Part shown: positions 1 to 8,266 of the stretch, piece after piece
Position numbering within the stretch: the stretch's first letter is position 1
How the letters are laid out: every line of letters begins with the position of its first letter
NCBI GenBank assembly: GCA_964612975.1
Contig: CAZTGC010000003.1
Coordinates: forward strand, 62,001-126,000
From: NZ13-RE01 sp964612975
Lineage (GTDB): Bacteria; Dictyoglomota; Dictyoglomia; Dictyoglomales; Dictyoglomaceae
Direction: 5' to 3'
Length of the DNA stretch: 64,000 nt
Notes under the pieces: model-generated
The model's input: only the letters and a program-made list of their open reading frames with translations
Told to the model about the DNA's origin: nothing
The model's database searches: none
Position numbers and translations under genes: made by a program

Positions 1-230
1 TTTAAATAAAATCTGGGTTTATCATAAATAATAGGTTTAGATAGATCTATAACCTCTTCCTGATGAATATCGGGCATTTTAATATTAAGGATTCTATCCT
101 TTCTTATCCTTCCATAGATTCTTATATGAAGATCAATGGCAAGGGAAATAACACCTAAACCTAAAAAATCCTGATGTTCTCCAAACAAACATATTCTTCC
201 TGGGGCTATAACTGTAATCTCATCTTTCAT
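1..230 (-). CDS. GHMP-family sugar kinase (galactokinase-like), N-terminal part only
   Basis: The reverse strand reads from an ATG at 230 to the window edge without a stop (76 codons visible). It begins MKDEITVIAPGRICLFGEHQ and continues DFLG, the N-terminal GHMP signature of galactokinase and related sugar kinases (APGR followed by GEH-D). These enzymes transfer the ATP phosphate to a sugar hydroxyl in the cytosol. The ATP-binding and C-terminal motifs lie outside the window, so the sugar (galactose, galacturonate, heptose or other) cannot be named. It is divergent from the PadR gene. Missing in the ORF list because it runs off the edge. Confidence 0.8.
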   Translation of the reverse strand, partial: MKDEITVIAPGRICLFGEHQDFLGLGVISLAIDLHIRIYGRIRKDRILNIKMPDIHQEEVIDLSKPIIYDKPRFYL

Positions 231-259
231 AAGAATATAAATATCATAAAAGGGAATTC

Positions 260-288
260 TTGACAAAATTTTTTAAAAATTATATATA
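260..288 (+). promoter_or_regulatory. Sigma-70-type promoter of the PadR gene
   Basis: A perfect -35 TTGACA (260-265) is followed after 17 bp by TATATA (283-288). The PadR gene starts at 315 with AAGGG just upstream (306-310). The sequence around the -10 is AT-palindromic and could hold an autoregulatory site, but no clear operator can be assigned. Confidence 0.65.
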
Positions 289-314
289 TAAATTAGTAAT
301 ATAATAAGGGTAAT

Positions 315-683
315 ATGAGAATGGAAAGAAAAAGAGGGATAGGATTAAGTCCAGGATTTTGGATTAGAATGTGGGTTTTAGTGGCCCTTGAAGGGAAAGA
401 ATTTCATGGGTATGAATTAATTAGCAAAATTTCTGACATATTTCCAGGAATGGTAGGAAAAGGAGTTGGAGAAATGGGAAGGGGATATAGAATACTAAAG
501 GAACTTGAGATGGAAGGTTTAATAACCTCTCGTTGGGATGTTAATGAAATTGGCCCAGCAAGAAAGATTTATAGGTTGACCCCAAAGGGAGAAGAACTAA
601 GGAGAGAAAATATTAAACATATAAAGGAGATTAAAGAATGTATAGAAAAGTTTATTGAAATAGCAGGGGATGAAGAGGAATGA
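315..683 (+). CDS. PadR-family transcriptional regulator
   Basis: 122 residues. After a short glycine-rich N-terminus (GLSPGFWIRMWVL) comes the winged-helix core with the PadR pattern 'L.GKEFHGYELI', a central region matching '.GRGYRILKELEMEGLI', then 'RKIYRLTPKGEELRRE', the wing and start of the dimerisation helix. Length fits the family (about 105-180). PadR proteins usually repress detoxification, transport or stress genes in response to small ligands. The stop overlaps the start of a 34-codon ORF (ATGA), so the obvious partner is that micro-protein. Start chosen for the AAGGG ribosome site and the promoter upstream. Ligand unknown. Confidence 0.88.
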   Translation: MRMERKRGIGLSPGFWIRMWVLVALEGKEFHGYELISKISDIFPGMVGKGVGEMGRGYRILKELEMEGLITSRWDVNEIGPARKIYRLTPKGEELRRENIKHIKEIKECIEKFIEIAGDEEE

Positions 684-784
684 GAGGATGTTATTTTAGG
701 TTTGGTTCCTTCTTCAGATTTGGTAAAAGGAAGAGAAAAAGATATATTGAGGGGGAGATAAAGGAGCTAGAGGATCTTAGATAA
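680..784 (+). CDS. 34-residue basic micro-protein translationally coupled to PadR
   Basis: Too short for a standard ORF list. ATG at 680 overlaps the PadR stop in ATGA; it reads 34 codons to TAA at 782-784. The peptide starts MRGCYFRFGSFFRFGKRKRK and ends with an acidic-basic helix (EGEIKELEDLR). The layout, a short aromatic/glycine head and a short charged helix behind a PadR gene, is like the small DUF5320-type proteins, but the similarity is only in layout. The gene ends 2 bp before the convergent hpt stop, so the space is fully used, which supports its being real. Function unknown. Confidence 0.45.
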   Translation: MRGCYFRFGSFFRFGKRKRKRYIEGEIKELEDLR

Positions 785-786
785 TC

Positions 787-1308
787 TTATCTTTCTAAAA
801 CTGCTATATACATTAAATTTCTATACCTTTCATTATAATCTAAGCCGTATCCTACCGCATAATAATTAGGAATCTCAAATCCCTTATAATCTATGGGAAC
901 ATCTATTATTCTTCTTCCAGGACAATCGAGGAGGGTGCATACCTTTAAAGAAGATGGTTCCCTTGCCTTCAAAACCCTTAAAAGATATGCTAAGGAAAGA
1001 CCTGTATCGACAATATCTTCTACGATTATTACATCTTTATTATATATATTTGTATCTAAATCCTTTGTAATCCTCACAATCCCATAGGTCTCCTTAGAGG
1101 GACCATAGCTTAGAATTGAGATAAAATCTAATATATACGGAATTGATAGATTTCTTGTAAGGTCCACAGCAAAATATACTGCTCCCTTCAAAATACATGC
1201 TAATATTGGATTTTTCTCTTTGTAGTCCTCGCTTATTATTTTACCTAATTCTTTAATCCTTTCTTGAATTTCTTCATGGGTAAAAAGAATTTTCTCTATT
1301 TTTTCCAT
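787..1308 (-). CDS. hpt: Hypoxanthine phosphoribosyltransferase
   Basis: 173 residues, normal length for bacterial Hpt. The PRPP-binding loop VIIVEDIVDTGLSL is at residues 93-106, with the hood region 'ILACILKGAVYF' near residue 35-46 and 'YYAVGYGLDYNERYRNL' at the C-terminus, which supplies the purine- and pyrophosphate-side residues. It makes IMP (and often GMP) from hypoxanthine (guanine) and PRPP in purine salvage. Its start overlaps the stop of the upstream kinase-like gene by one base, so the two are cotranscribed with the iron alcohol dehydrogenase further upstream. Confidence 0.95.
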   Translation of the reverse strand: MEKIEKILFTHEEIQERIKELGKIISEDYKEKNPILACILKGAVYFAVDLTRNLSIPYILDFISILSYGPSKETYGIVRITKDLDTNIYNKDVIIVEDIVDTGLSLAYLLRVLKAREPSSLKVCTLLDCPGRRIIDVPIDYKGFEIPNYYAVGYGLDYNERYRNLMYIAVLER

Positions 1309-2234
1309 TATCTCACCTTAGATATTCCATATTTTCCCAAAATCTTTATATAGTCATTTCCATATAATAATTTAATATTTACATTGGGATATAACTCTTT
1401 AAGTTTTCTAATTTTTTTAATCTTCTCACTCATAAGTTTTGGTTTTTGAACCGTCAATTCTATAAAAAGATCAAATTCAGGAAGATAAAAATCTGGAGTA
1501 AAGGCTTCAATGACCTGTCCTTCATTATCCCACTCCAAGGGAAAAATCTTAGGCTCATATTCCCAGGAGATTCTGTAAAAGGTTAACAATTTAGCAAACT
1601 CTTCTTCACTTTTATTTGCAAATCTAACCTTTAATGGGAGAGAAAAACTTTCTTGTGGGGGTTGAGAAACTTTAACAGGTTTTTCTAAGGATTTTAAAAG
1701 AAATTGATATAATTCCTCAGGAGAGTAATAGGAAAGATTAATAGTTAAATGGTAATGGTGAGGATCTTTCCAATCATATCCAAAAAGAATTTTAAAGTAT
1801 ATATCCCTTGCGTTGTCCTTTTCTAAGATTAATTTCATAGAGGTATCAAAATTTAAATTATAATTTTTTTGTAGGTTTTCAACTCTGAGATTTAAAGGTG
1901 CAATTATATTTATGTGAAAGGAATCAGGATAATCTTTAAAGAGAAACTGCCCCCCTCTTCCCAAGAGAATAACAGGGGATTTTTCTAAAAAGCTTTTTGT
2001 TATCTCTTTTATTCCCTCTTTATACTTCTCAACAAATTCCTTTTTTACTGAATTTTTTTCAATTTTTTTCTCTTCTAATAGCAATTCTTCGGAATTCATA
2101 CCCAGATATTTTTGGAGAAAGGAGAATAAATTGTTTCTATCTAAAAGGGTAAAATTATACTCCTTGGAGAGTTTATTAAATAAAAAATCTATCTCAATTC
2201 CAAACTCCCTTGCTACTGTTATTAATCTTATCAT
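1308..2234 (-). CDS. Cytidylate-kinase-like domain fused to a C-terminal nuclease-like domain
   Basis: 308 residues. Residues 1-175 follow the 'cytidylate kinase-like' family: start 'MIRLITVAREFG', then 'FTLLDRNNLF', 'ILLGRGGQFLF' (88-98) and 'INIIAPLNLRVE'. The usual Gly-rich P-loop after AREFG (GSGG) is absent here (AREFGIEIDFLFN), so kinase activity is doubtful. Residues about 205-308 form a separate alpha/beta domain with 'FTPDFYLPEFDLFIEL' (D248, E259) and a following Lys-rich helix, which resembles the beta-hairpin core of PD-(D/E)XK-type proteins. Sits between hpt and an iron alcohol dehydrogenase with 1-bp overlaps at both ends. No function can be assigned; a nucleotide-sensing role beside hpt is only a guess. 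Confidence 0.6.
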   Translation of the reverse strand: MIRLITVAREFGIEIDFLFNKLSKEYNFTLLDRNNLFSFLQKYLGMNSEELLLEEKKIEKNSVKKEFVEKYKEGIKEITKSFLEKSPVILLGRGGQFLFKDYPDSFHINIIAPLNLRVENLQKNYNLNFDTSMKLILEKDNARDIYFKILFGYDWKDPHHYHLTINLSYYSPEELYQFLLKSLEKPVKVSQPPQESFSLPLKVRFANKSEEEFAKLLTFYRISWEYEPKIFPLEWDNEGQVIEAFTPDFYLPEFDLFIELTVQKPKLMSEKIKKIRKLKELYPNVNIKLLYGNDYIKILGKYGISKVR

Positions 2235-3340
2235 TATAATACCTCCTCATATAAATAGTATATATCTTCCTCCTTAACCTGTCTTATATTATTACTAATA
2301 TTCATTTGGGCCTCCTTCGCTTTATTTACTAATATTTGAATATCAATTTCTCCCCTAATAACCTGGGAAAGTCTCGTGGGAAGATTTAATTTTTCCAAAA
2401 GTTCCTCAACCTTTTCAGGGGGATATCCTCCCATAAGATACTTTAAATAATTCATTTTTTCATGGGGAATAAAGGGGGCATTGTATCTTAGATATGCAGG
2501 AAGGAGAATACCATTAGCTATACCGTGAATCACATTGTAAATTCCTCCTAGGGGCCGGGACATAGCATGGACTAATGTGGTCTTTGTATTATTTATAGCA
2601 ACTCCTGCCCAAAAAGCAGCATAAGATACCTTTTCCTTTGAAGGTGAAGAATTTCCAATAATAGCAGGAACAAGATTATTCCAAAGGATTTCTATAGCCT
2701 CCTTAGCCCATATATCGGTATAAGGGGTGGAAGAACGGGAAAGGAAAGATTCTATAGCGTGACATAGAGCATCAATCCCTGTTGCACTGGCAATTATTAC
2801 ACTCATGGTAAAAGTTAATTCAGGATCTACTATGGCAACCTTAGGAAGTAAAGCTTTACCAAAGAGAAGAAATTTATCCCTTATTTCTGGATCAGTTACT
2901 ACTGCAAATCTTGTGGCCTCACTTCCTGTTCCTGCTGTTGTGGGAACTGCTATAATAGGAAGAGCTTCTTCTATTTCTTTCCCTCTTAACTCGAAAATGT
3001 TTTTGTTGGTAGCAATAAGAGCGGAAACAATTTTGGCAGAATCAATTACACTTCCTCCTCCAATGGCAATAATTCCGTCGGGATTATAATTCTTTACCCT
3101 ATTTAAAAGATCATCTACTGAAGGTATATCTGGTTCTGGAGTTATCCCACTTATTACTTGAATCTCCAATCCATATTTATCTAAGGAGTCTAAAATTTTA
3201 TTGAAGAACCCACTTCTCTTTAAGGAGCTTTCCCCACAAAAGAAAGAAAATTTTTTACCAAAGGCTACAGCTTCTACAGGAAGTTGATTAATGGAGTCAA
3301 GCCCATATATTATTCTTTGTGGAAGCTCTAATAGGGCCAT
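2234..3340 (-). CDS. Iron-containing alcohol dehydrogenase
   Basis: 368 residues, the usual size. N-terminal Rossmann-like part with GGGSVIDSAK (94-103) and 'AVPTTAGTGSEAT' (131-143) for NAD(P); C-terminal helical part with the metal ligands in 'ALCHAIESFLS' and 'VHAMSRPLGG...VIHGIANGILLP'. Members reduce aldehydes or oxidise alcohols/polyols with NAD(P); the substrate cannot be read from sequence. First gene of the reverse-strand unit ADH - kinase-like - hpt. Divergent from the AlaX gene; a TGAT-N4-ATCA palindrome lies between them. Confidence 0.9.
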   Translation of the reverse strand: MALLELPQRIIYGLDSINQLPVEAVAFGKKFSFFCGESSLKRSGFFNKILDSLDKYGLEIQVISGITPEPDIPSVDDLLNRVKNYNPDGIIAIGGGSVIDSAKIVSALIATNKNIFELRGKEIEEALPIIAVPTTAGTGSEATRFAVVTDPEIRDKFLLFGKALLPKVAIVDPELTFTMSVIIASATGIDALCHAIESFLSRSSTPYTDIWAKEAIEILWNNLVPAIIGNSSPSKEKVSYAAFWAGVAINNTKTTLVHAMSRPLGGIYNVIHGIANGILLPAYLRYNAPFIPHEKMNYLKYLMGGYPPEKVEELLEKLNLPTRLSQVIRGEIDIQILVNKAKEAQMNISNNIRQVKEEDIYYLYEEVL

Positions 3341-3401
3341 CTATCATTCTCCTTTCCATCAAAAAATCTATCAAAAATTATTTTACTTCTTATTATTTTT
3401 A

Positions 3402-3430
3402 TTGACAATGATTTAGATCACACATAAACT
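3402..3430 (+). promoter_or_regulatory. Promoter of the alaX-like gene with an embedded CRP/FNR-like palindrome
   Basis: TTGACA at 3402-3407, 17-bp spacer, TAAACT at 3425-3430. The spacer holds TGATTTAGATCACA (3409-3422), a CRP/FNR-type dyad with TGAT-N4-ATCA core. The predicted start of transcription falls 1-3 bases before the ATG at 3439, and no Shine-Dalgarno is present, so the mRNA may be leaderless. Confidence 0.45.
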
Positions 3431-3438
3431 TAAAATCA

Positions 3439-4575
3439 ATGACTGAAAAAATATTTTATCTTGATCCTGAAAGATATAAAGATAAAGGTAAGATTCTTGA
3501 GATAAAGAAGAAGGATTTATTAGGAATTCTTCTCGATAAAAGCATCTTTTATCCTGAAGGAGGAGGCCAGCCTTCCGATAGAGGGATTATTAAGGGAGAA
3601 AATTGGGAACTTTTAGTTTTAAAGGTAATAGAAGAAAAGGGAAATATTTGGCATTTTGGAGAATTAAAGGGAGATCTTCCTGAGATTGGGGAGCAGGTCT
3701 TTATGGAACTTGATATTTCCTTAAGGAAAGAATATTCCCAAGAACATTCTGCTCAGCATCTTTTCTCCGCTATAATTGAAAGGGATTATAAATATGAGAC
3801 TACAGGTTTTCAAATTCTTCCTGAGTATACAAAGATAGAGATCCCTTTATCTTGGGATATAAATCTTTCTTATATTAAATCTGCAGAGGAAAAAACAAAT
3901 TTTTATATTAGAGAAGGAATTCCCATAAATATTTACTGGAAGGATGATAATAAGAGAATTGTAGAAATTCCTAAAATTGATAAAAATCCCTGTGGAGGGA
4001 TTCATGTGAAAAATACAAAGGAGATAGGAGTCTTTAAGGTTTTGAGGGTTTATAGAAAAAACTCCCAGGTTTGGAGAATTGAATTTATATCAGGGGATAG
4101 GCTCATAAGAAGATTGGAAAAAAGAGAAGAGGAATATGAATATACAAAGCAAAAATTAGGAGATCCAGATATCTTAAATGCCCTTGATAAATTACTTAAT
4201 AAGTTAAGTCTCTTGGAAAAGGAGAATAAAAAGCTTAAGGAAGAGATATTGGATTATCAAGCCCAGGAAATATCTAAGGGTAGTCTTGAAACTTTACTGG
4301 GTAAAGTAGTTATTAAAAAATTAGATTTAGACATGAATACCCTGAGGATTTTAACCCTAAAAATGTTGGAAAGAGTAACTTTAAGTTTTTTCTTTAATAA
4401 TTCAGGAGAGTTTATATTGGGAAGAGGAAAGGAATTCCCAAGGGAAACCTGGGATAAGTTTATAAATATTTTAGAAAGTAGAAATTTTAAAGGGGGAAGG
4501 GGAGAATATCTTATTCAGGGAAGATTAGATAATATTGAAGATATTACGGAAGTCTTATTTCAAGAGTTCTTTTAA
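3439..4575 (+). CDS. Alanyl-tRNA editing protein, AlaX-L type (with DHHA1-like C-terminus)
   Basis: 378 residues. The N-terminal half is like the AlaRS/ThrRS second additional domain: 'FYPEGGGQPSDRG' (37-49), zinc/editing residues HSAQH (103-107) and CGGIH (185-189). The C-terminal half (about 230-378) contains a coiled coil ('KLLNKLSLLEKENKKLKEE') and a DHHA1-like end ('FFFNNSGEFILGRG...FKGGRGEYLIQG'). Such free-standing proteins hydrolyse Ser-tRNA(Ala) or Gly-tRNA(Ala). ATG at 3439 has no ribosome site. Its end overlaps the convergent next gene by 32 bp. Confidence 0.88.
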   Translation: MTEKIFYLDPERYKDKGKILEIKKKDLLGILLDKSIFYPEGGGQPSDRGIIKGENWELLVLKVIEEKGNIWHFGELKGDLPEIGEQVFMELDISLRKEYSQEHSAQHLFSAIIERDYKYETTGFQILPEYTKIEIPLSWDINLSYIKSAEEKTNFYIREGIPINIYWKDDNKRIVEIPKIDKNPCGGIHVKNTKEIGVFKVLRVYRKNSQVWRIEFISGDRLIRRLEKREEEYEYTKQKLGDPDILNALDKLLNKLSLLEKENKKLKEEILDYQAQEISKGSLETLLGKVVIKKLDLDMNTLRILTLKMLERVTLSFFFNNSGEFILGRGKEFPRETWDKFINILESRNFKGGRGEYLIQGRLDNIEDITEVLFQEFF

Positions 4576-5230
4576 GTCCATAATAGGGATCAATCTTTAA
4601 TATCTCAGGTAATCCTGGAACATCATAGACTAGGTAGGCAGTAATACCTTCCCGAGGTTGAATTAATCTATTGAATAAAACCTCTTCTCCTTGGTTTGCA
4701 AAATAGGCAGATATTGCTGGATCAGGATAATGATCCTTAGTTCCTACTCTTACCGTGAACATTTTTTGATCCAATACTGTAGGAGCCTTATCTAAATTAA
4801 ATATAGCTAATTCTAAAAGAATATATCGCATTCTTGGATAAATTCCATGGGCAAATAGGGTTATCCCAGGAAAATTGTAATTATAGCTTAAAATAGTAAA
4901 ATAGATGTTTCCAAGATTCTTGGTCTCATATTTCTTATTCTCCCTAAAAAGAACATTCTTCTCGGGACAGAGAATTAAATCCTTAGATACATAAATTTTG
5001 AATATATCCCTTCCATCATATAATAAATCTAAGTCTGTTGAAATATACATATTATCTATCTTTTTTAATTCAAAGATACCATCCTGATAAAGAACTATTG
5101 AAATTTCAGGAATAAAAATATAATCCTTAACCCTTTCTCCCTTATACTCCTTCTCATTAATTATCACAGGAATAGTCTTTGCATAGGTAAGAGATATAAG
5201 AAAAAGTAAAAAAACTAAAATTCTTTTCAT
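4544..5230 (-). CDS. Secreted protein of unknown function
   Basis: 228 residues with a clear Sec signal peptide (MKRILVFLLFLISLTYA, cleavage after YAK or A). The mature part is beta-rich, with no cysteines beyond one pair and no motif I recognise ('EKEYKGERVKDYIFIPEISI', 'FTVRVGTKDHYPDP'). The N-terminal 'VIINEKEYKGERVKDYIFIPE' is faintly like copper-amine-oxidase-N-type repeats, and the 'RVG.KDHYPDP...LVYDVPG' part is like the DUF4352 immunoglobulin-like fold; both are weak. Convergent with alaX, overlapping it by 32 bp, which is unusual. Confidence 0.6.
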   Translation of the reverse strand: MKRILVFLLFLISLTYAKTIPVIINEKEYKGERVKDYIFIPEISIVLYQDGIFELKKIDNMYISTDLDLLYDGRDIFKIYVSKDLILCPEKNVLFRENKKYETKNLGNIYFTILSYNYNFPGITLFAHGIYPRMRYILLELAIFNLDKAPTVLDQKMFTVRVGTKDHYPDPAISAYFANQGEEVLFNRLIQPREGITAYLVYDVPGLPEILKIDPYYGLKRTLEIRLP

Positions 5231-5279
5231 CTTTCTCCCCCTTTTAAAAATTCTTCTTGTAGTATATTATATCTTAATT

Positions 5280-5960
5280 ATGAATAAACTGAAAGGTTTT
5301 TATATAGATTTAGATTTAATAGATCCCTTTCTTCTTTTCGGATTAGAAGAATACTTACAGGAAAATTTTAATACCATTTATATAGTTTTTTCTTCCCTTC
5401 TTCCCTCGGTGATTTTAGGAAGGGCCTCAAGGATTAGTGAAGAGATTTATTTAGATAATATAGTTAGAGATGAATTAATTCTTGCAAGGAGGAGAAGTGG
5501 AGGAGGGGTTGTGTATATAAAACCTAATCAATTATGTGTTAGTTTCATATTTCCCAGAATTTATCTTCCCAAAGATTTATCGGGAAAATATGAATTTATT
5601 ACTTTGTTACTTATAAAAGGTTTAAAAAAATTTACAGAATTTTTAAGTTATGATGAAAGGGGAAATATCTTTACAAGGGATGGAAAAATCTCTGGATGTG
5701 GTAGCTTTCTCTCTAAAAATTCTTATCTTCATCATCTAACTATCATAAGGGAACCTCTCCTTAATATGGAAAGATATTTAAAAAGAATAAAATTTGCCAC
5801 CTCCTATATAAGAATTCCCAAGGAGGATTTAAAGGGAGAAATTCTGAATCAAGTAGAAAAAAATCTTGAGATTAGCCTTGAGGGAGTCAATATTAATTCC
5901 TCAAGTTATGAGAAAATAGCTGAAAAATATAGGGATGAAAAATTCATTTATAAATTGTAA
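5280..5960 (+). CDS. Lipoate-protein ligase A family protein (LplA/LipB/BirA fold)
   Basis: 226 residues. The family core is plain: 'VILGRASRISEEIYLD' and RRSGGGVVYIKPNQLCVSFI, followed by 'ISGCGSFLSKNSYLHHLTIIRE', which stand for the RRxSGGGxVYHD and (K)ISG-A motifs of LplA. It probably attaches lipoate or octanoate to acyl-carrier domains, which is relevant because a lipoyl E2 protein is encoded at 40-41 kb. Normal LplA has D-x-G-NLN after VYH; here 'IKPNQLCVSF' replaces it, so a variant function is possible. TATATTAT at 5263-5270 lies about 10 bp before the ATG and no Shine-Dalgarno is seen, suggesting a leaderless or near-leaderless message. Confidence 0.8.
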   Translation: MNKLKGFYIDLDLIDPFLLFGLEEYLQENFNTIYIVFSSLLPSVILGRASRISEEIYLDNIVRDELILARRRSGGGVVYIKPNQLCVSFIFPRIYLPKDLSGKYEFITLLLIKGLKKFTEFLSYDERGNIFTRDGKISGCGSFLSKNSYLHHLTIIREPLLNMERYLKRIKFATSYIRIPKEDLKGEILNQVEKNLEISLEGVNINSSSYEKIAEKYRDEKFIYKL

Positions 5961-5969
5961 AATTATTAC

Positions 5970-6827
5970 ATGATCTGGGCATATCTTTCTATTTTGGGAA
6001 GAATTATTTTATTGGGCTATGAGAAAATTGTAGTAAAAAAGTTAGGAACATTCAACGATAGTAAAATTATATCCTTTTTATTCTTTTTTGTAGCAGTCTT
6101 CTTTCTTTTCCCCTTTATTTTTTTAGATAAAATTCCCAATAATCTCGAATTTTCAAAATATGGACTATTAAGTGGATTTATCTATTCCATATCCTTTATA
6201 TTATATGTTAAATCCCTATCCCTTGGGGAAGCTTCCTTAGTTGGACCTTTATATAATTTTAATGTATTTTTCCTATTAATTCTAACCAGTATTTTTCTTA
6301 AGGAATCCTTTACCTTAACAAAGATCCTGGGATTGTCCCTTCTTGTTTATGGGGCTTCCTTTCTTGATAAGAAGGAATCTTTTCTTTCCTCTTTGAAATT
6401 TTTATTTAAAAGGAAGGAAGCTCTTTTAATGATTTCCAGCTCCTTTTTAATCTCTGTGGGAAGAACCATAGATGGCTTTGTGGTGGAAAGGGTTAGCCCC
6501 CTCTTTTACTGTTTCTTTCTCTATTTTGTTATAAGTGTTTTTCAATTAATTTATATAATTTTTGGGGGTAAATTAAAAGAAGTTTTTAAAGTTTTAAAAG
6601 AAAATACTTATTTAGTTTTAATTGCAAGTGCCATCAATGCATATTCCTATCTTTTTCTCCTTTTTGCCTTTAGATATATAGATGTTAGTATTGCAGAACC
6701 TTTATCCATGTTAAGTATGATATTAACAGTAATTTTTGCCCATTATATATTTAAAGAAAAAATAGGAACAAGAATAGTAGGCGTTGGAATCATGATTTTA
6801 GGTTCCTACATTTTATTTCTAAAGTAG
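5970..6827 (+). CDS. EamA/DMT-family membrane transporter
   Basis: 285 residues, about 10 hydrophobic helices arranged as two EamA repeats; each repeat ends in the typical '..E......(I)G..L...G' run (ESFTLTKILGLSLLVYGASF and KEKIGTRIVGVGIMILGSYI). Substrate not predictable (metabolite or amino-acid export). Nine bases after the lipoate-ligase gene and on the same strand, so probably cotranscribed. Ends 3 bp before the convergent FmdB gene. Confidence 0.85.
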   Translation: MIWAYLSILGRIILLGYEKIVVKKLGTFNDSKIISFLFFFVAVFFLFPFIFLDKIPNNLEFSKYGLLSGFIYSISFILYVKSLSLGEASLVGPLYNFNVFFLLILTSIFLKESFTLTKILGLSLLVYGASFLDKKESFLSSLKFLFKRKEALLMISSSFLISVGRTIDGFVVERVSPLFYCFFLYFVISVFQLIYIIFGGKLKEVFKVLKENTYLVLIASAINAYSYLFLLFAFRYIDVSIAEPLSMLSMILTVIFAHYIFKEKIGTRIVGVGIMILGSYILFLK

Positions 6828-6830
6828 AAT

Positions 6831-7034
6831 TTACCTACAGGTACCACAATTTCCTGAAGAACATGAAGAGCAAGTATTACCCTTATTGGATCCAACAGAA
6901 GAAAATAAAGAAATTAACTTTTTAACATTTTTTCCTCCACAGATAAAACATTTAACATCTTCTTCTTTATAAATAAGTTTTTCAAAAATTGCTCCACAGT
7001 CTTGACATTTATATTCATATATTGGCATTTTCAT
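6831..7034 (-). CDS. FmdB-type zinc-ribbon protein
   Basis: Begins MKMPIYEYKCQDCGAIFE with two CxxC knuckles (CQDC, CFIC) forming the N-terminal zinc ribbon of the FmdB family; the C-terminus is a Ser/Gly/Cys-rich tail (TCSSCSSGNCGTCR) that gives five more cysteines. ATG at 7034 overlaps the stop of the upstream MBL gene (ATGA). An alternative start at 7028 (MPIYEY) has AGAGGTG at better spacing and is the form usual in the family. Function unknown; members are thought to be regulatory or metal-handling. Confidence 0.8.
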   Translation of the reverse strand: MKMPIYEYKCQDCGAIFEKLIYKEEDVKCFICGGKNVKKLISLFSSVGSNKGNTCSSCSSGNCGTCR

Positions 7035-8140
7035 CACCTCTGAAATATTCTAAGAATTCTTCTGAAATTATCCCATATAGATACCCTTTCTTCAAGAATC
7101 TCCTCAGGAATGTCCAGATTATACTTTAATAGTGTTGAAACAATATCAGATTTTATAGTTTCTCTATCCCTGGGAGATAAATCTTCAGTGAAACTTTTAT
7201 ATAATAAACCTATAGCAGAAACTGGAGAAATTCTAAAATCTAATGCAACTCCATTTTCAAAATGGACAATTTCGGGGAAAAATGGAGAAGAATTTATTCT
7301 TTCTAACTTTTCCATAACATACTTTTCTCCAAATCTCTCCTTTTCCCTTTGTAAAATTTCATTAAAGACATAAAGATAATTAGACTCCTTTTTCTCTTGA
7401 GCTAATATGTGTTCCAAACCTACTTCTAAATTATTTAATCTCCTTAGAAATTCCAAAATTAAATCTCCCCTAATTAGATCTCCATGTTGGGGAAGAATAA
7501 TTTCTGGAATTGGATCTAGTCTTCCTATCCTATCAACGGCAAGTCTTAAGGCTTCCCTTGATGGAATATATATTTGATGAAAGATCTTTATTCCATCCCA
7601 AGAGTCTTTATCAGCATAAATATCCTCAGTTTTTTTAGTAATAACTCCCCCTAAGAGATCTCCTGAGAAAAGAAGTTTTTTGCTGGAATAGTAGATCATC
7701 CATGCCCCTCTAAAGTGGCAGAAGGGGGTAGGAATAAATTGAAAGGTATGTCCTGTTCTTAATACTATTTTTTTATTAGGAAAGTATTCAACAGCTTGAT
7801 ATCTTTCTTTATCGATGCCATAACTTCTTACTAATCTCCAAGTATCTTCTGAGGCTATCAGCATGGAATTGGGAGATAGGGACATGATTCCGGGTAGGGA
7901 AGAGGTTAAATCAGGATCTTGGTGATTTACGTAAATAATTTTTAAATTCTCAACTCCTCCTATTAAATCCTTTAAAGTTAGTATCAAATCATTAAAATAC
8001 ATTAAAGGAAGAGGATCAATTAGGATATTAATTTTATCTCCATTATTAGAGAGAGTTAAAAGATAGCTATTTGCTACAAAGGGCAATTCAGGTGTTCGTA
8101 TTAAATATAGATCCTTTATAATTTCAACTACTTTTACCAT
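7034..8140 (-). CDS. MBL-fold di-iron oxygen-binding protein (flavodiiron-like without flavodoxin)
   Basis: 368 residues. The beta-lactamase-like domain carries the flavodiiron pattern with Gln in place of Glu: NHQDPDLTSSLP (ligand set H-x-[EQ]-x-D-H replaced by 'NHQDPD'), then 'TPFCHFRGAWMIYY' and 'LLFSGDLLGG' and 'ILPQHGDLI', which supply further His/Asp ligands. There is no C-terminal flavodoxin domain, as in the ODP oxygen-sensor proteins of spirochaetes and Thermotoga. The remaining C-terminal 110 residues are helical. Known relatives bind O2 or H2O2, often with chemotaxis proteins, but none lies here. Coupled to the FmdB gene by an ATGA overlap. Together with superoxide reductase 1 kb away it suggests an oxygen-response neighbourhood. 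Confidence 0.8.
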   Translation of the reverse strand: MVKVVEIIKDLYLIRTPELPFVANSYLLTLSNNGDKINILIDPLPLMYFNDLILTLKDLIGGVENLKIIYVNHQDPDLTSSLPGIMSLSPNSMLIASEDTWRLVRSYGIDKERYQAVEYFPNKKIVLRTGHTFQFIPTPFCHFRGAWMIYYSSKKLLFSGDLLGGVITKKTEDIYADKDSWDGIKIFHQIYIPSREALRLAVDRIGRLDPIPEIILPQHGDLIRGDLILEFLRRLNNLEVGLEHILAQEKKESNYLYVFNEILQREKERFGEKYVMEKLERINSSPFFPEIVHFENGVALDFRISPVSAIGLLYKSFTEDLSPRDRETIKSDIVSTLLKYNLDIPEEILEERVSIWDNFRRILRIFQR

Positions 8141-8266
8141 AATTTTTCCTCCTTTTAGGAAATTTTTAAGTTAATTAAGTTAATATAGTTAATTATATAA
8201 CTTTTTTTAAAACAAATCAAAGGTTAATTTTTATGTTGCTAAGAGAGGATGGAATTAGTATAATTT

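Noticed and set aside
281..314. PadR autoregulatory operator in the AT-rich leader
   Set aside because: The alternating TATATA runs are palindromic by composition alone; no specific dyad could be separated from background.
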